Of a stretch of DNA of 64,000 bases, positions 11,191 to 23,252 are shown one piece after another. The stretch is from Cordia subcordata (Eukaryota > Streptophyta > Magnoliopsida > Boraginales > Cordiaceae). The translations under genes and the position numbers were made by a program. The notes under the pieces were generated by a model, which saw only the letters and a list, made by a program, of their open reading frames with translations, was not told where the DNA came from and did not search any database. Where the stretch lies: NCBI GenBank assembly GCA_028554755.1, contig JAPTOF010000006.1:16553001-16617000 (forward strand), in the 5' to 3' direction. Position 1 is the first letter of the stretch; the number at the start of each line of letters is the position of its first letter.

Positions 11191-12529
11191 ACATCCCTAA
11201 ACCTTCTCCTTGCTTGTCCCTAAGCAAGTCCACCTAAGTTTATCTCAAAGTCGATACAAAAGGGTTGCCTAAGGGATTGACTCACTGTCAAGGTGAACCT
11301 ATGGAGCATGAAGGGGTCATTCCTATTGGAGAGAGATCCCCAAGCCTCTTTGGATCCTTTTTCTACTCATAAAGGGCTTCGCACCTCGTGGGAAGATCCC
11401 AAGTAACCAAACCACCACAAGCCTAGGATTCTGACGCACGCACTCGGGATGTTGATATTTCATGCCCCCTAGACTAACATGCACAAAGCCTTAAAGACAA
11501 GGAGAGAAAGAATATACAAATGCAATGACTCATATATGATGTAAAAGCCTTATTCACACAACATCAAAGAACAAAGGGGATAACTTGTGCTATGTAGACA
11601 TTGCATTACTTATGCAGTTATTCATTGAACTTTTTTGGTGCCTTCGTTTTTTTTTTCTCTCTTTTTCATTTTTTTGCACCTATTTTGCCTTTTTCAATTT
11701 TTGTTTTTTGGATTTTTTGCATTTTTGCATTGCATTTACACAAAAAGAAAAGAAAAAGAAAGGTTTAGGCACATAAAAAAGAACCAATTAAGGAAAGGGC
11801 ACTCATATCAATAACCTTTTTCAATCACTCTTTCCAACCAAGCCATGGGGTAGCTACAAAGTGTATTCTTAAAGGCACTCACTCCCTGCAACTTTCAAGG
11901 GCATCCCTTCCAAGACTTGGATCTCCCTCCACTCCATTCGTTCCCCATAATGCAAACTCATTTTTCACCAATCAATTGAGTTAATCACAATAGGAAACAC
12001 TCCAATTAACGAAGGTATAAACAACTCTATATGTATAAAAATTGAAAAATTTTCATCATTTTTAAGCAAATAATACAATCTCCCCTAATGAAGCATAAAA
12101 TCAATAAGAACACAATAAGAATCAAAGTCCTACACTCCCAAACCTAAACTTTGCTTGTCCTTAAACAAATAAAATAGAACCAAACGACAAAAAAATAAAC
12201 AACACAAAGTAAGTAAAGGTAGTGGAGATGGGGTAGATAGATAGGGAACAAGTGGAGAAAGGATAGATACAACCTTGCATCCTCTTCAAAGCTCTCTATG
12301 CCAATGATCAACCATACAACTAGTAGCCCTGTAACTCACAAACCACAATCACCCACAAAGAACAAGGTTAGTAGAATTGCCTATGCAAGCTTGCATTGGC
12401 ATGTGCAAATAATAAGCAAAGGTGTATTTTATGGGAAAAGGGATCTGGATTTGACATATTTGGGTGGATGAAAAGAAAAGAAAGAAAACAAATGAAAGGA
12501 AAATGAAACAAAAAGTGCAAAATTTAACC
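11191..12529 (-). other. Conserved 3' non-coding module, element C
   Basis: A 1.3 kb non-coding block between the coding end and the 3' LTR. Recognisable copies are at 31094-31740, 53181-54562 and 63124-64000. Shared landmarks are the purine tract, a CTTGTCCC-x-AAGCAAG box, a pyrimidine-rich run with repeated TTTTTGGC/TTTTTGCC (11630-11740), and a box around GAACCAATTAAGGAAAGG (11780-11800). The frame at 11585-11776 is a product of the T-rich run. Confidence 0.7.
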
Positions 12530-12543
12530 TAGGTTGCCTCCTA
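12530..12543 (-). other. Post-coding hairpin, element C
   Basis: On the minus strand TAGG-AGGCAA-CCTA forms a 4-bp stem with the same AGGCAA loop as in element A, although the stem bases differ. Confidence 0.5.
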
Positions 12544-12574
12544 TTAGTGTTAACCACAATGCTGTCAGCTAGGT

Positions 12575-13087
12575 GATCACCAAACTCTTCATAAACCTTC
12601 ATAGATGGGGTTCTAAAGTGCTAGACTAAAGAGAGGTGACTCAAGCACTCATCAAAGGTATCACCGAAGATTGAGAAATTGTCCATGAAAATCTTTAAGT
12701 GCCTTTCAATTATATCGCTAAATATGGCCATCATACACCTCTAGAAAGTGACTGGCATGTTACATAGGCCGAAGGGCATTCTCCTATAGGCAAAAATGCC
12801 ATAGGGACAAGTAAATGTGGTCTTCTCCTGGTCCTCTGGGAATACAGGGATCTGATTGTACTCAAAAGAGCAATCTAGAAAACAATAGTAGCTATGGCCA
12901 GCTACTCTATCAAAGATCTGGTCTATAAAAGACAACGGGAAATGATCCTTCCTAACTTGGAGTTGAGCTTCCTATAGTCAATGCATACTCTCCGACCTGT
13001 AGAAGTGTGCATAGGGATAAGCTCTCCTCTCTCATTCTCCACAACTGTGATCCTAGACTTCTTAGGGATTACTTGAACCAGGCAAAC
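12575..13087 (-). pseudogene. Element C reverse transcriptase, central part
   Basis: RT that would copy the element RNA into DNA. On the minus strand 13105-12923 reads VQVIPKKSRITVV and GRRVCIDYRKLNS, and 12935-12741 reads FIDQIFDRVAGHSYYCFLD then YNQIPVFPEDQEKTTFTCPY and YRRMPFGLCNMPVTF. After a stop (12736) come CMMAIFSD and FMDNFSIFGDTFDECL, in which the FMDD/YMDD catalytic pair is FMDN. Homology ends near 12600, so the thumb, RNase H and integrase are lost. Several family residues are changed, for example CFLDCSFEYNQIP. The 5' edge is the insertion site of element D. Confidence 0.85.
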
Positions 13088-14822
13088 TGTTGGATCTAGA
13101 TGCAATTCCCATGATTAGTTGTTATTTCGAATTTTAACAAAATCATATTAATAGCAATAAGAGTGGAAACATAATATAAATTAAATCTATTATACACATG
13201 GGCATCACATTCAAGCAAAAAACACAAAGGTAAAGTCAAGGCCTGATACAATTGTAGCATGACCCAGATGCAAAGTTGGCTTCTTTGCGTAATACCCGCC
13301 TCGTATTAGCCTCCTAATGGTCTTCTCCACTATTTTCAAAGCTCTATTGCTAGGATACAATTTGCTTTATAGTGGACAAATAATTTTTAAGGCTAAATTG
13401 AAGTTATGGAATTTAGTGTATGTTCTTAGTGCTAGTGTGTAAAAAAATTTGCACACACCTACCAAGAAAAAATCTTACTTTCTCTTTTATTCTCTTGTGG
13501 GTTATGCCTATCTTGTACTATTTGTAGTACAAGACAACCCTAATAAGGATAAGGTTCCAAGACTATTATGTTTTACCATAATACCCCTCCTTAGTCCTTC
13601 TAGAAATGGAATATTCCCTAGGGAAAAGAATATCTCATGTATTCCACCTCACACACTAAATATCTTCCATGTAGGGCCCACTTATCTAATTAAGATATCA
13701 ACGAGTTACATTAAGAAGACCCGGATAATAAAATCCTTTCTTAGTTCTAAACTCAAATCTTAATTAAGAAATCCACATAATTAATTTACCTTAATTAATG
13801 TATCCAATAGAGTAATGGCTAGTGGAGAGACCAAAAGACATAATTACCCTTGGCTCTAAAATGACTAAAATGCCCTCACCACCACTTTGGTGACTCTAAG
13901 GTCTATTTCCACCAGAAGACCAAAGCCATACTCTAAGGATAATTAATAGCTAAGCAGGAGCTTCTCACCCATTCCGTTGACCTTGCTTTTGATCGACTGA
14001 GTAAAATGACCAAACGCCTCTCTATTATACCTGGAGTTAAGGCCGGTCCAACAAGTACCATTACCTTCAAGACTACATCTAAACCTTGGAATCTTTAGTC
14101 ACACATAATGATCATTCACTGGTCACGGATATCTAGACCTAGGGAGCAATCCACAAGCTAAATGACTGATATACCCTGAAGAGCAATATCAAGCGGACAA
14201 ATCCAATGAGGCACATAGACTCTGTTGTTGCATATGTATGTTCCAACTAAATTAGAGTACCACGCCCAACGTACAAGGCAGACAATATTATCACTCAAGA
14301 CCTCTCCTTATGACACATCAAAGTGTTAGCACACTAACTCAGTCAGTTCATCCACACATGCTTAAGAATAAAAGCATTGGTCACTCAGAAGCTGTGAGTA
14401 TCTTGTCTTCTATATATGACTGTATGGCTCCCAAGAAACATACTCATGGTGGCCTTATTCAATGCATGACACACGCAATATGAGTATAGTCCAGAAAACT
14501 ATCTAATGACCTAGGTAGATCACCCTTTCAAAGAGATTCGTCCACTATAGCCTTGTTTCGGTAAAATGTCCAACATTACCATCCAACTAAGGATCAATTT
14601 ATGATATCACCAAATCTAGACTTGGATTTACTGTGCGTCCAACCTCACTGTGCACCCAAGTCATTGGTCTATATTATTGGATCTTCATACTTTGCATCTA
14701 TACACAAATGGAGATAATATCGTGCACAATACTCAATCATATGAACAATATCATGAGCAAATTATGTCTAGTATCTAGTAATCACTATGTGTTTGTGGTC
14801 TTTAGGGCATACAATCCCAATA
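13088..14822 (-). repeat. Element D 3' LTR
   Basis: 1735 bases from TGTTGGATCTAGATG to CAATCCCAATA. Matches 20251-22010 along its length. The palindrome around the TATA box (13512-13531) has one change compared with the 5' copy. The open frames at 13449-13763 and 14633-14869 (the latter crossing the LTR end) have no recognisable product and are accidental. Confidence 0.9.
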
Positions 14823-14840
14823 ATCGCCCACTTGCACTAA
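14823..14840 (-). promoter_or_regulatory. Element D polypurine tract
   Basis: Minus strand reads TAGTGCAAGTGGGCGAT immediately before the LTR, close to the CAAGTGGGAGAT tract common in plant Copia elements. Confidence 0.75.
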
Positions 14841-17300
14841 AGATCACAACTGCTAAACTGTGTTCCTAAATGACTCAAATAGTATGGCAAACACTCTCTT
14901 CAAGAGTCATGCCTCATGGGCACACAAGGTTTTTCACCACGGATATCTAATCTTCCTTCTAATGTCTTAACACACAATCTTCCATTTTATAAAAGATACT
15001 AGGATATGTGTAAATTTGCTAACCTAGGGACATCGGTCCAATAATTTAACTAATATTTGCTATCCACACTCACTACAAAAGCAGATATCTAGGTCTAGTA
15101 TCAGCATTTAGTTTGTAAAGTTCCTCCTGTGGTAAAGTATAGAATGCTTTAAACATCTTCTTTATCTCTCTAGGCATCAAACAACCCTAGATAAAGACAT
15201 TTCAATAGCTAGGAGGTGTAAATACCCCATTTGGAATATTGCATGTTGATCTTAACTAAGACCAATTTAATACAAAAACGCAGGATAATGTTAACCTTTA
15301 CTATATATCTTTTATCTTCCTTGTACACCAATGGTCCATCAATATCTTGATAAAAAACAAGGACTTGTTTTTCTGATCAGATTTGATACTATTTATTAGA
15401 TGTTCACTTAAGCCTTTAATAGGACTTCTTAAGTTGTTCAAGCCTCATGATCTCTGCGTCTAGCAATGTACTTGTCTAGTTTTGAATTCAGATGTCCTCA
15501 TCAAACTTTTCATTTAAGAAAAGCTATCTTGATAAACATCTATCATATCTCATTGTCACTAAGACAAGTGATAGCAACGGGGTTACCTAATGGATCCTAG
15601 CATGGCTTCTAAATAGAAGGCTTTCTCATAGTTGATCCCATTTCTTTCTGAGTATGACCATTCACTATCCAGCCTTGCTATGAAGGCACCAACCTTCCTA
15701 TTAGCTCCATTTTTGTTCCTTGTAGACTAAACTGTATCCTACAAGTTTTACCTCTTTAGATACAATTGCAAGAGCCTAGACATAATTAGAGTAACAAACT
15801 CTAAGTTTATTGCTATGCATCAATGACAAACATCTAAATCAAAAACTACTTCATCGTATCTAGTGAGAACCACAACCCAAAACTTTGGAAAATTGTCAAG
15901 AAGACTTTTTAGAGCATCTATCAGGTTATATGGTAATACTCCCGCTACAATAAGGCTCTAGGTGTAACAATGATAACATATAGTACTTTTCTTTTTTCAA
16001 GATGGTACAAATTTATCTGAAGACCAAAAGATTTCCTATAGAGTAATTCCAGAATCTAGCAAGTATTGAATCATACCATAATTCTCCGAGTATCTAGCAT
16101 AAATGTCAATGATCATTTTTGGTCCTCAAACTAATGTGTGATTATGCTTCTAGTCTAAAAGGATATATCAAGAAACAACACATCTTTAACCTTTGGCTCC
16201 ACCTATCAAGGGTATTAGCTGGAATATTACAAATATGGAACTAAGCTCAAACAATGTTTATGCCATAACCACATTTCTCATAATGTCCTATGTGTTGCCT
16301 TGAATGATATAAAATAGAAGATGTAAACTGTCATCTCAAGATTACACTTCCACTAAGACATAAGTAGTGATATTAAAAAATATCATAAGCCTTCCATGTT
16401 TACGAGTGTTCAATTTCTCCACTAACCCACGCTATTCTCCTTGTGAGGAAATATCTTGATGTAGATTATTGAGTCATAATCTATAACTTTCAAGGTACTT
16501 CCCGAGCCCACATGTAAGCCCTACTCTACTTTCATTAGGATCAAAGAGGCTTTGATGTATTCATTTAATTTCTGCTCCACCTTAGTCTCAAACCATTAGC
16601 GACTTGTGTAACATCATATGATCACATCTATATTTTGAGCAATCTCTAGTCAAAACTATTATTCACAACCTTACGAACTAGTTAGCACACAGAACCTCAT
16701 ATATTAATATAAACCAATTTCTAACACCTTCTGAGCTCCTTGTCACCTAGAGAAAAAAAGAGGGACCTTTGCAAGTTGTCCTTTCTCAGACATGATCATT
16801 AGAAGTTATATCTTTGAGATTCAATAAGTTACAAAACCCACACTCAACTAACTTCTTATCATGCTCTTAGACTAGATGTCCCTTATCCAAGATTGGAAGT
16901 TATGACTTTGAGATCTAACGAGCTGTAAAGCTCAAACTCGACTAACTTCTTTTCATACCTTAGACAAGATTTCTTATGCATGAGTGTGTCCAAAGTGTCA
17001 TTGGTCAGAGGAATTATCCTTTCATGGATGAAATTTACTCTATATTATGTAGTAATAGCGTAACAGGATATTGTTAAACCATTATGTATTCTACCGAATG
17101 ACAAACATTTCTATATCTACTGATATTCAAACCAGAATAGAAATACAATGTCCATGAAGTCTAGAAAAAAGTTCTTTCATATGTTCAGAACTCCTACTGC
17201 ATAAGCACATACTTTGCTTCACTATACACTTTGAAAGTAGAGCTTCCTCAATTCTTATCCGCCTCTCTTGAAACCTCTGCTAGAAATAGTGGTTATGGTT
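14841..17300 (-). pseudogene. Element D pol (integrase, RT, RNase H), heavily decayed
   Basis: Pol region of a Copia element, recognised by position and a few surviving blocks. Around 15690-15600 the minus strand holds NGINYEKAF, the start of the RT block usually written GVDYEETFSP. Around 15450-15180 scattered pieces resemble the RT centre and C-terminus. The integrase should lie between about 16000 and 17000 but is full of stops and I cannot outline it residue by residue. No frame above 60 codons survives. The assignment rests mainly on the gag, primer site and purine tract on either side. Confidence 0.55.
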
Positions 17301-18216
17301 ACTGGCTCAGGGCTTGCTCGTAAGTAGGACTAACCACCATAAGGGTCTCACCATGAGAAGTGAAGTTTATGTCTTTCTAGCGGTTGGCTAGGTATATGGG
17401 ACAATGCATTCTCTAGTGCTCTTACAAACCACACTTGAAACATTTCCCTCTAGGCTTGTCACCTACTACTCTTTGTTGTTTCCTTTAAGGACTAGTATCT
17501 TGCTATTGCTTAACACTATCAGACTGCCCCTTTCCATTTTCTAATTGTTTCCTTTATCACTGGACTGAAAAGTACCAGAAGGTTTAACTTTAAGAATGGA
17601 AACCTCGACCTCTTGTTGAATAACAGACTCTGCTTCCTGAAGTTCTTTCAATACATTAGAAAGGGTCAATATTTAACTTGCTTAACTTAACAGTCAGCTT
17701 GAACTTTTTGAAGGATTCAGGCAGTGTCTCGAGTACCATCTCAACACAAGTTGTAGTGTCAATCTAAGCACCTAGGATCTTGGTAATACTGACGTTATCC
17801 ATCAACCTGGGTAATCCCTTTCCTACTATCCTAGAATTCATGGTCTCCCTTATAGTAGCTTACTTACCTGGCCTGCTAATGTCTTTGAACATCTCAAGCA
17901 ATAAAGTTATGATTCTATAACAGTTCTCATCCCCTTATGCTATATCAGCAGACTATCGAATAAAGATGCTAATATATAGCACTTGGCCATAATTAGCTCT
18001 TATCCAACTCTACTCAACATCTTGCTAGGTAATAATAGAACCGATCCTTATCTGAGAATAGGATTGGGTAAGGACAAACTTATACTCATCCTTACTGAGT
18101 ACTTTGTCCAAGTTCCTCTTCCAGTTAACATAGTTTGGGCCGATTAACTTTTTCTCAAAAAGAATACTAGGCAAATCATTGGAGAAATTGCATGACATTT
18201 TACTGGATACATACAT
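17301..18216 (-). pseudogene. Element D gag with zinc knuckle
   Basis: Copia Gag of the UBN2/Retrotran_gag type. The open frame at 18025-18216 (minus) starts MYVSSKMSCNFSNDLP and contains LIGPNYVNWKRNLDKVLSKD, the conserved N-terminal block. Downstream pieces in shifting frames include the capsid helices (AIRETMNSR-like, near 17840) and FKKFKLTVKLSKLN. Near 17455-17410 is GKCFKCGL followed by stop, EH, another stop and MHCPIYLA, a CCHC knuckle with substitutions. Multiple stops and frameshifts make it inactive. Confidence 0.75.
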
Positions 18217-20235
18217 ATTGATATTGTAAATGAATGAGTAAAATAATATGATTCAAGTATGATATGTATGTAACAGCAAAAAGCAATATACATAAAGGCT
18301 TTTTACATCATTTTTCATTTAGTAGATAAACCCTTAAACTACTAAGATGTAACTGTGTCTCAACCTTATCAATTTGAACTCCATGGATGGCACAGTCGAA
18401 CAAATGAATAGTCGAGTTAGGCTTTAGCCTGTTTGGATAACGCTTATCTAGATAGACGCTATCTAATGATTTCCAATCACTACTTTGTTTGGCCTTTCAA
18501 ATCACCTTGGGGTATCCATCGATGTTGTGGCCAAACCCATGATTCAAGTTGAGTATATTTAACCACTCTTTAGTGTCTCATTCCCTATCATGTATCTAGA
18601 CTTGAGTCCTTCGATGAGGTAGTGGTTCTCATCTCTATGCTGTGAGACAGTCTATGATGATGAACTCCATCGATGGGCTGGCCGAACCTCATCATCCCCC
18701 TTATGAATGTATGCGTTAAGTCAACCTTACTAAATCTAGGTAATTGTGACACCCTCCGATGGGAAGGTCAATGCCACTCACCCTTATCCTGAACGGGATG
18801 TGGAAAGCTGTAGGGTTTCTAATCCCGTCTTCTACTCAATATTTTAACCTTAAGGGTTTTTTTTTCTCTTTATCTTGGTCCCACATGTTTAGGATCTAAA
18901 TACCACCTTTGAATCAAAAGACCCCAAAATGATCTTGACTTGAGTCATCTGATGGGCTAGATCTCTTGGCAACATCCTGTTAGATGATACTTAGTGAAGA
19001 ACTCCACGAATGGGGTAGTTGAACTCACTAACAACTTTTATTCTTTGAGATTTAATTTTATGTTTCCAAAAACATTTCATCGTGTTTAAATAGATTTGAA
19101 CTGATCTTAGGCCTTTAACAAACCCATAGGTTGGCAACTTGACTTTCTTTATTCTCTATGGTACTTTGACTTTAGTTATAAACACCCCTTTGAATTAAAA
19201 TTCACTTTGTGTTATTAAATCATATCTATACCAAAATAAAGAGTCAAACCTAAAGTTGGATTATGGAATCCTTTGGTTCGTCCTCTTGAGTTGTCTTAAT
19301 AAGTCCATTGGTTAATCAGTATCACAAACAACTAATATCTCTAACCAATTTCATGCATTGCTCTTTAGGATCTCTATAATTATCGAATGATTAGCTTAAT
19401 CAATCTTGAAGGACTTATCAAACTCAAGCTAAACAAAATCCATGGGTTAGCCAATTCTAAACCCTACTTGGGTGGACATATTGCTTTGTGATTACATCGC
19501 AATAATCCATACATACAATCAAACATATATATATAAATATCGCAAAATAAACATCCATAGCATAAATAAATAGTCATCAATTGATAGCTTCTTGTAATAT
19601 CGCTCTAGGCTTAAAGCCCAAAGCAATTGGCCTTGCCAAAACTTCAATACTGCTGCAAACTGCCTCGGCTAGTCGAGCTCTGCTCTCTTACTGATCGCTA
19701 GGTCGACTGGTACATCTAGAATGTTAGCTTCTTCTACCAGTAGCAAAGCCTTTTGCCAGTCAACCGGCTGGGTTGACCAACTGCTCTAGAAAGCTCCTGA
19801 TTCTACCGGCTGGGCTTGGGACTCCTATCGGTCGACTAGCCGGGTCGACTAGCTACTCTAGAACTGCCTTGAACTTCGTGCTTAGTAGCTGTTTCGTCTC
19901 CAAATCGATACATTACAAGTAATGACATAGAAAATCAACCTTACACAAGCTTTATCCATGGAAAGAAACATAAATTTAGCCACAAAATACAAGCCATTTC
20001 CCATTCCTATGCTTCTCTCAAATTGAAGCTACATCAATTTTCTATGCAAGAAATTAGATCCATACATTCGAACTATCATTTAGGACCAAAATCAAACATA
20101 AGCTGCAACCACAAAGGTTAGCCCATAACATATACATCACAGAAACACATAAATCATGTCACCCACAAGATTATTACTCGTTCTATTGTTCTATTACACA
20201 ATTTTAAGCCATAACCATATGTATAACAGTATCTA
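18217..20235 (-). other. Element D 5' leader with internal repeat arrays
   Basis: Two kilobases of non-coding leader between primer site and gag. It carries at least eight imperfect copies of a motif like CCATCGATGGGCTGGCCGAA between about 18376 and 19460. It also has a cluster of CCGGTCGAC and CTAGAA motifs at 19655-19865 that resembles the promoter region of the gypsy LTRs in this window. No coding frame is evident. Confidence 0.6.
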
Positions 20236-20248
20236 AGCTCTGATACCA
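20236..20248 (-). promoter_or_regulatory. Element D primer-binding site, initiator tRNA-Met
   Basis: Minus strand TGGTATCAGAGCT, two bases inside the 5' LTR, is complementary to the 3' end of plant initiator tRNA-Met. It fixes the minus-strand orientation. Confidence 0.9.
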
Positions 20249-20250
20249 CT

Positions 20251-22010
20251 TGTTGGATCTAGATGCTATTCTTATGACTAGTTGTTATTCTAGATTTTAA
20301 CAAAATCATATTAACAACAATAGGAGCAAAAACATAGCATAAATTAAATCTATTATACATATGGGCTTAACATTCAAGCAAAAACACAAAGGTAAAATCA
20401 AGGCCCGTTACCTTCATAGTATGACCCAGATGCAAAGTTGGCTTCTTCGTGTAATACCCGCCTTGTATTAGCACCCTAATGGTCTTCTTCACTATTTTCG
20501 AAGTTTTATTACTAGGATACAATTTGTTATATAGTGGACAAGTAATTTTTAAGGCTAAATTGAGGTTATGGAATTTAGTGTATATTCTTGGTGCTAGTGT
20601 GTAAACAATCTGCACATACCTACTAAGAAAAAATCTTACTTTCTCTCATTCTATTATGGGTTATGTCTATCTTGTACTATTTATAGTACAAGGCAACCTT
20701 AACAAGGATAAGGTTCCAAGAATATTATGTTTTATCATAATACCCCTCCTCAGTCCTTCAAGAAATGGAATATTTTCTAAGGATAAGAATATCCCATATA
20801 TTCCATGACACACACTAAATATCTTCCATGTGGGACCCATTTATCTAATTAAGATATCCATGAGTTATATTTAGAAGACCCGGATAATAAAATCCCTTCT
20901 TAATACTAAACTCAAATCTTAATTGCAATCTACATAATTAATTTACCATAATTAATGTATCTAATAGAGTAATGGTTAGTGGATGGACCAAAAGATATAA
21001 TTACCCTTGGTTCCCAAAATGCCCTCGCCAACACTTTGGCCAAACTAAGGCCACTTTGACCTTGGTCTATTTCCACTAGAAGACCAAAGCCGTACTCTAA
21101 GGATAATTACTATCTAAGTAGGAGCTTGTCACTCGCTCTGGTGACCTTTGTCTTTGACTAACCTAGTAAAATGACCAAAATGCCCTTTATGTATACTCGT
21201 AGTCAAGGCCGATCCAACAAGTAATATCACCTTTAATACTATATCTAAACCTTGGAATTTCTAATCCCATATAATCATCATCCACTAATAATGAATCTCT
21301 TAACCTAGAGAGCAACTCACAAGCCAAATGACCGATATACCCTAAAGGGTAATATCACTAGTACTAGATTTTTTATGATCAAGTGGACAAATCCAAGGAG
21401 GCACATAAACTCTGTTGTTGCATATGCATGTCCCAACTAAATTAGATTTCAACACCTAATGTACAAAGCAAACAATCTTATCATTCAAGACCTCTCTTTA
21501 TGGCACATCAAAGTGTTGTACCCTAACTCTGTCAGTTTATCCACACATGTTCACGATTAAAAGCATCGGTCACTCAAAAGCTGAGAGTATCTCGTCTTTT
21601 ATATGTGACAGTACGGTTCCCAGAAGACATACACATGGTGGTCCTGTCCAATGCATGACACACACACTAGGAGCGTAGTCTGAAAAACCATCTACTGACC
21701 TAGGTGGATCACCTTTTCAAGGAGACTAGCTTACTATAGCCTTGTCTCGGTAAAGCACCTAACACTACCATTTGACTATGGACCAATTTATGATATCACC
21801 AAATCTAGACTTGGACCTACTGTGCGTCTAGCCTCCTGTGTACCCAAGTCATTGATCTATATCATTGGACTTTCATACTTTGTACCAATGCACAAATGGA
21901 GATAATATAGTGTGTAATACTCAATCATATGAACAATATCATGAGCGAATTATGCCTAGTATCCAGTAATCACCATGTGCTTGTGGTCTTTAGGGCTTAC
22001 AATTCCAACA
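20251..22010 (-). repeat. Element D 5' LTR
   Basis: 1760 bases from TGTTGGATCTAGATGC to TTACAATTCCAACA, with terminal TGTTGG/CCAACA inverted repeat. Relative to the 3' copy it has about 25 extra bases near 21360. The frame at 20367-20615 is not conserved as a gene. Confidence 0.9.
20672..20691 (-). promoter_or_regulatory. TATA box inside a perfect palindrome (D LTR)
   Basis: TTGTACTATTTATAGTACAA has 9-bp arms around two central bases and contains TATAAATA on the minus strand. The 3' LTR copy differs by one base in this 20-mer. Confidence 0.6.
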
Positions 22011-22714
22011 CTAAACCACTCACTTTCTGAGATCGAATAGATAATGCTTGCATCTAAAAGCTTAATGCTCTTTCTTAACTGCTTCACTCATGTGTGGGTT
22101 TACCCTTCTTTGCATTTCCCTAGAAGGAACGGTTCTATCCTCAAGGTGAATATGATGCATACAAATCAAAGGGTGCCTCTCAAATCATCAATCTTCTACT
22201 CTATTGCAATTCTATGTTTCCTAAAAACCTCTAAGAGATGCTCTTCATCCTCACTAGAAAGATGGGAAGCTATGATGACCAGAAGGGTCTCACTAGGGCC
22301 TAGAAAAGTATACTTCAAATACTTGGGAAGGGGTTTGAGCTCTAAAGACAGACTATGCTTAACCAAGGGGAACACAACCTTAACAACATCATTATGGACA
22401 ACACTAGAATCAAGAGTAGAAGGAATAACCTCAAGTGATTTATCAATCAAAGAATCCTTAACTAAGGAGGTAGAAGCTACAAGTTTCCGCTCTAAGGTTT
22501 CCAAATCAATGCTAGTCAACAAATCCTCAAACTTTCTCAAATCCTCGCTATCAATCATGGTCCTCTCTACAAAGTCCTCAGCACAAGAATTAATGACATC
22601 TACTTTAAAGCACTCTTCTCCATCTTCTTCTTCTTCTACACTAGCCCTATTCACTGTCTCGCCAACTTTCATAGTGGACCTCAAATTCCCAAATTTCATT
22701 TCTAATAACCCCAA
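22011..22714 (-). pseudogene. Element C: linker and first part of reverse transcriptase
   Basis: The minus-strand frame at 22714-22196 (172 codons) is the PR-RT linker of Athila-like elements. It is acidic in the middle and ends with LELKPLPKYLKYTFLGPSE, LLVIIASHLS and LLEVFRKHRIAIE. Past a stop the reading continues with CMHHI, then EDRTVPSREMQRRVNPHMSE, and after a frameshift ASIIYSISESEWF at 22050-22015, the N-terminal RT block. Element D begins at the next base, and the rest of the block resumes at 13087. The plus-strand frame at 22044-22742 is a shadow. Confidence 0.85.
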
Positions 22715-23250
22715 CTTACAAGAATTATGGCATCTGTGGTAGCAAGGAATGGGCGACCTAAGAGGACGGGTGTAGAATGCCTAAAGTTATGACCCATGTC
22801 CATATCAAGCACTATGAAATCTACAGGGTATACAAACTCTCTTACCTAGACTAGCACATCTTCTATTACACCCCTAGGTCTCCTCTTAGACCTATCACCT
22901 AGCTGAAGAGTAACCTGCGTGGTTGACAATTCTTTTCAACCTAGCTATTGGTAGATTGAGTAGGGAATGAGGTTCACACTGGGCCCTAAGTCTAGCAAGC
23001 CATGATCAATCTGAGTCTCCCTAATCCTACAAGGAATTGTGAAAGCTCTGGGGTCACTCATCTTGGCTAGAGGGCCTAAGGTACAAATGCTACTCACCTT
23101 CTCTGTGAGTTTCACCTTCTTAGGAATGATTGAGGCTCTATACTTCCTAGTGCAAAGATCCTTAAATAACTTGGAGGATGAAGGAATAGAATAGATTACA
23201 TCAATTAAGGAAAGATTGACCTTAAGATCCTTAAGTTGCTATAGGACTTT
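22715..23250 (-). pseudogene. Element C aspartic protease
   Basis: Minus strand near 22990-22950 reads LLDLGPSVNLIPYSIYQ, the active-site block with DLGPS for the family DLGAS. Then follow RRPRGVIEDVLV, EFVYPVDFIVLDMDM and TPVLLGRPFLATTDAIIL at 22770-22715. The flap and the second hydrophobic-Gly block are present, so the fold is recognisable. Stops and a frameshift (near 22935) break it, and Ala to Pro in the active-site loop would probably inactivate it. Confidence 0.8.
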
Positions 23251-23252
23251 GA

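Larger units (their letters stand above)
13088..22010 (-). mobile_element. Element D, complete Copia retrotransposon with long LTRs
   Basis: Minus-strand Copia element with both LTRs (TGTTGG...CCAACA ends), an initiator tRNA-Met primer site, a 2 kb leader, gag with a zinc knuckle, decayed pol and a purine tract. It is inserted in the RT of element C. The flanking target copies read GTTTG at one side and GTTTAG at the other on the minus strand, a slightly mutated 5-bp duplication. The long LTRs recall Angela/SIRE-like Copia elements, but the lineage is inference. The LTRs differ by many substitutions and indels, so it is not recent. Confidence 0.9.

Noticed and set aside
14633..14869. 78-codon plus frame at the D LTR end
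   Set aside because: Crosses the LTR boundary and purine tract; the matching part of the other LTR does not keep the frame open in a conserved way.
22044..22742. 232-codon open frame on the plus strand, the longest in the window
   Set aside because: It is antisense to the protease-RT linker of element C, whose minus-strand reading has clear family motifs. Ser/Leu-rich composition is typical of an antisense shadow.
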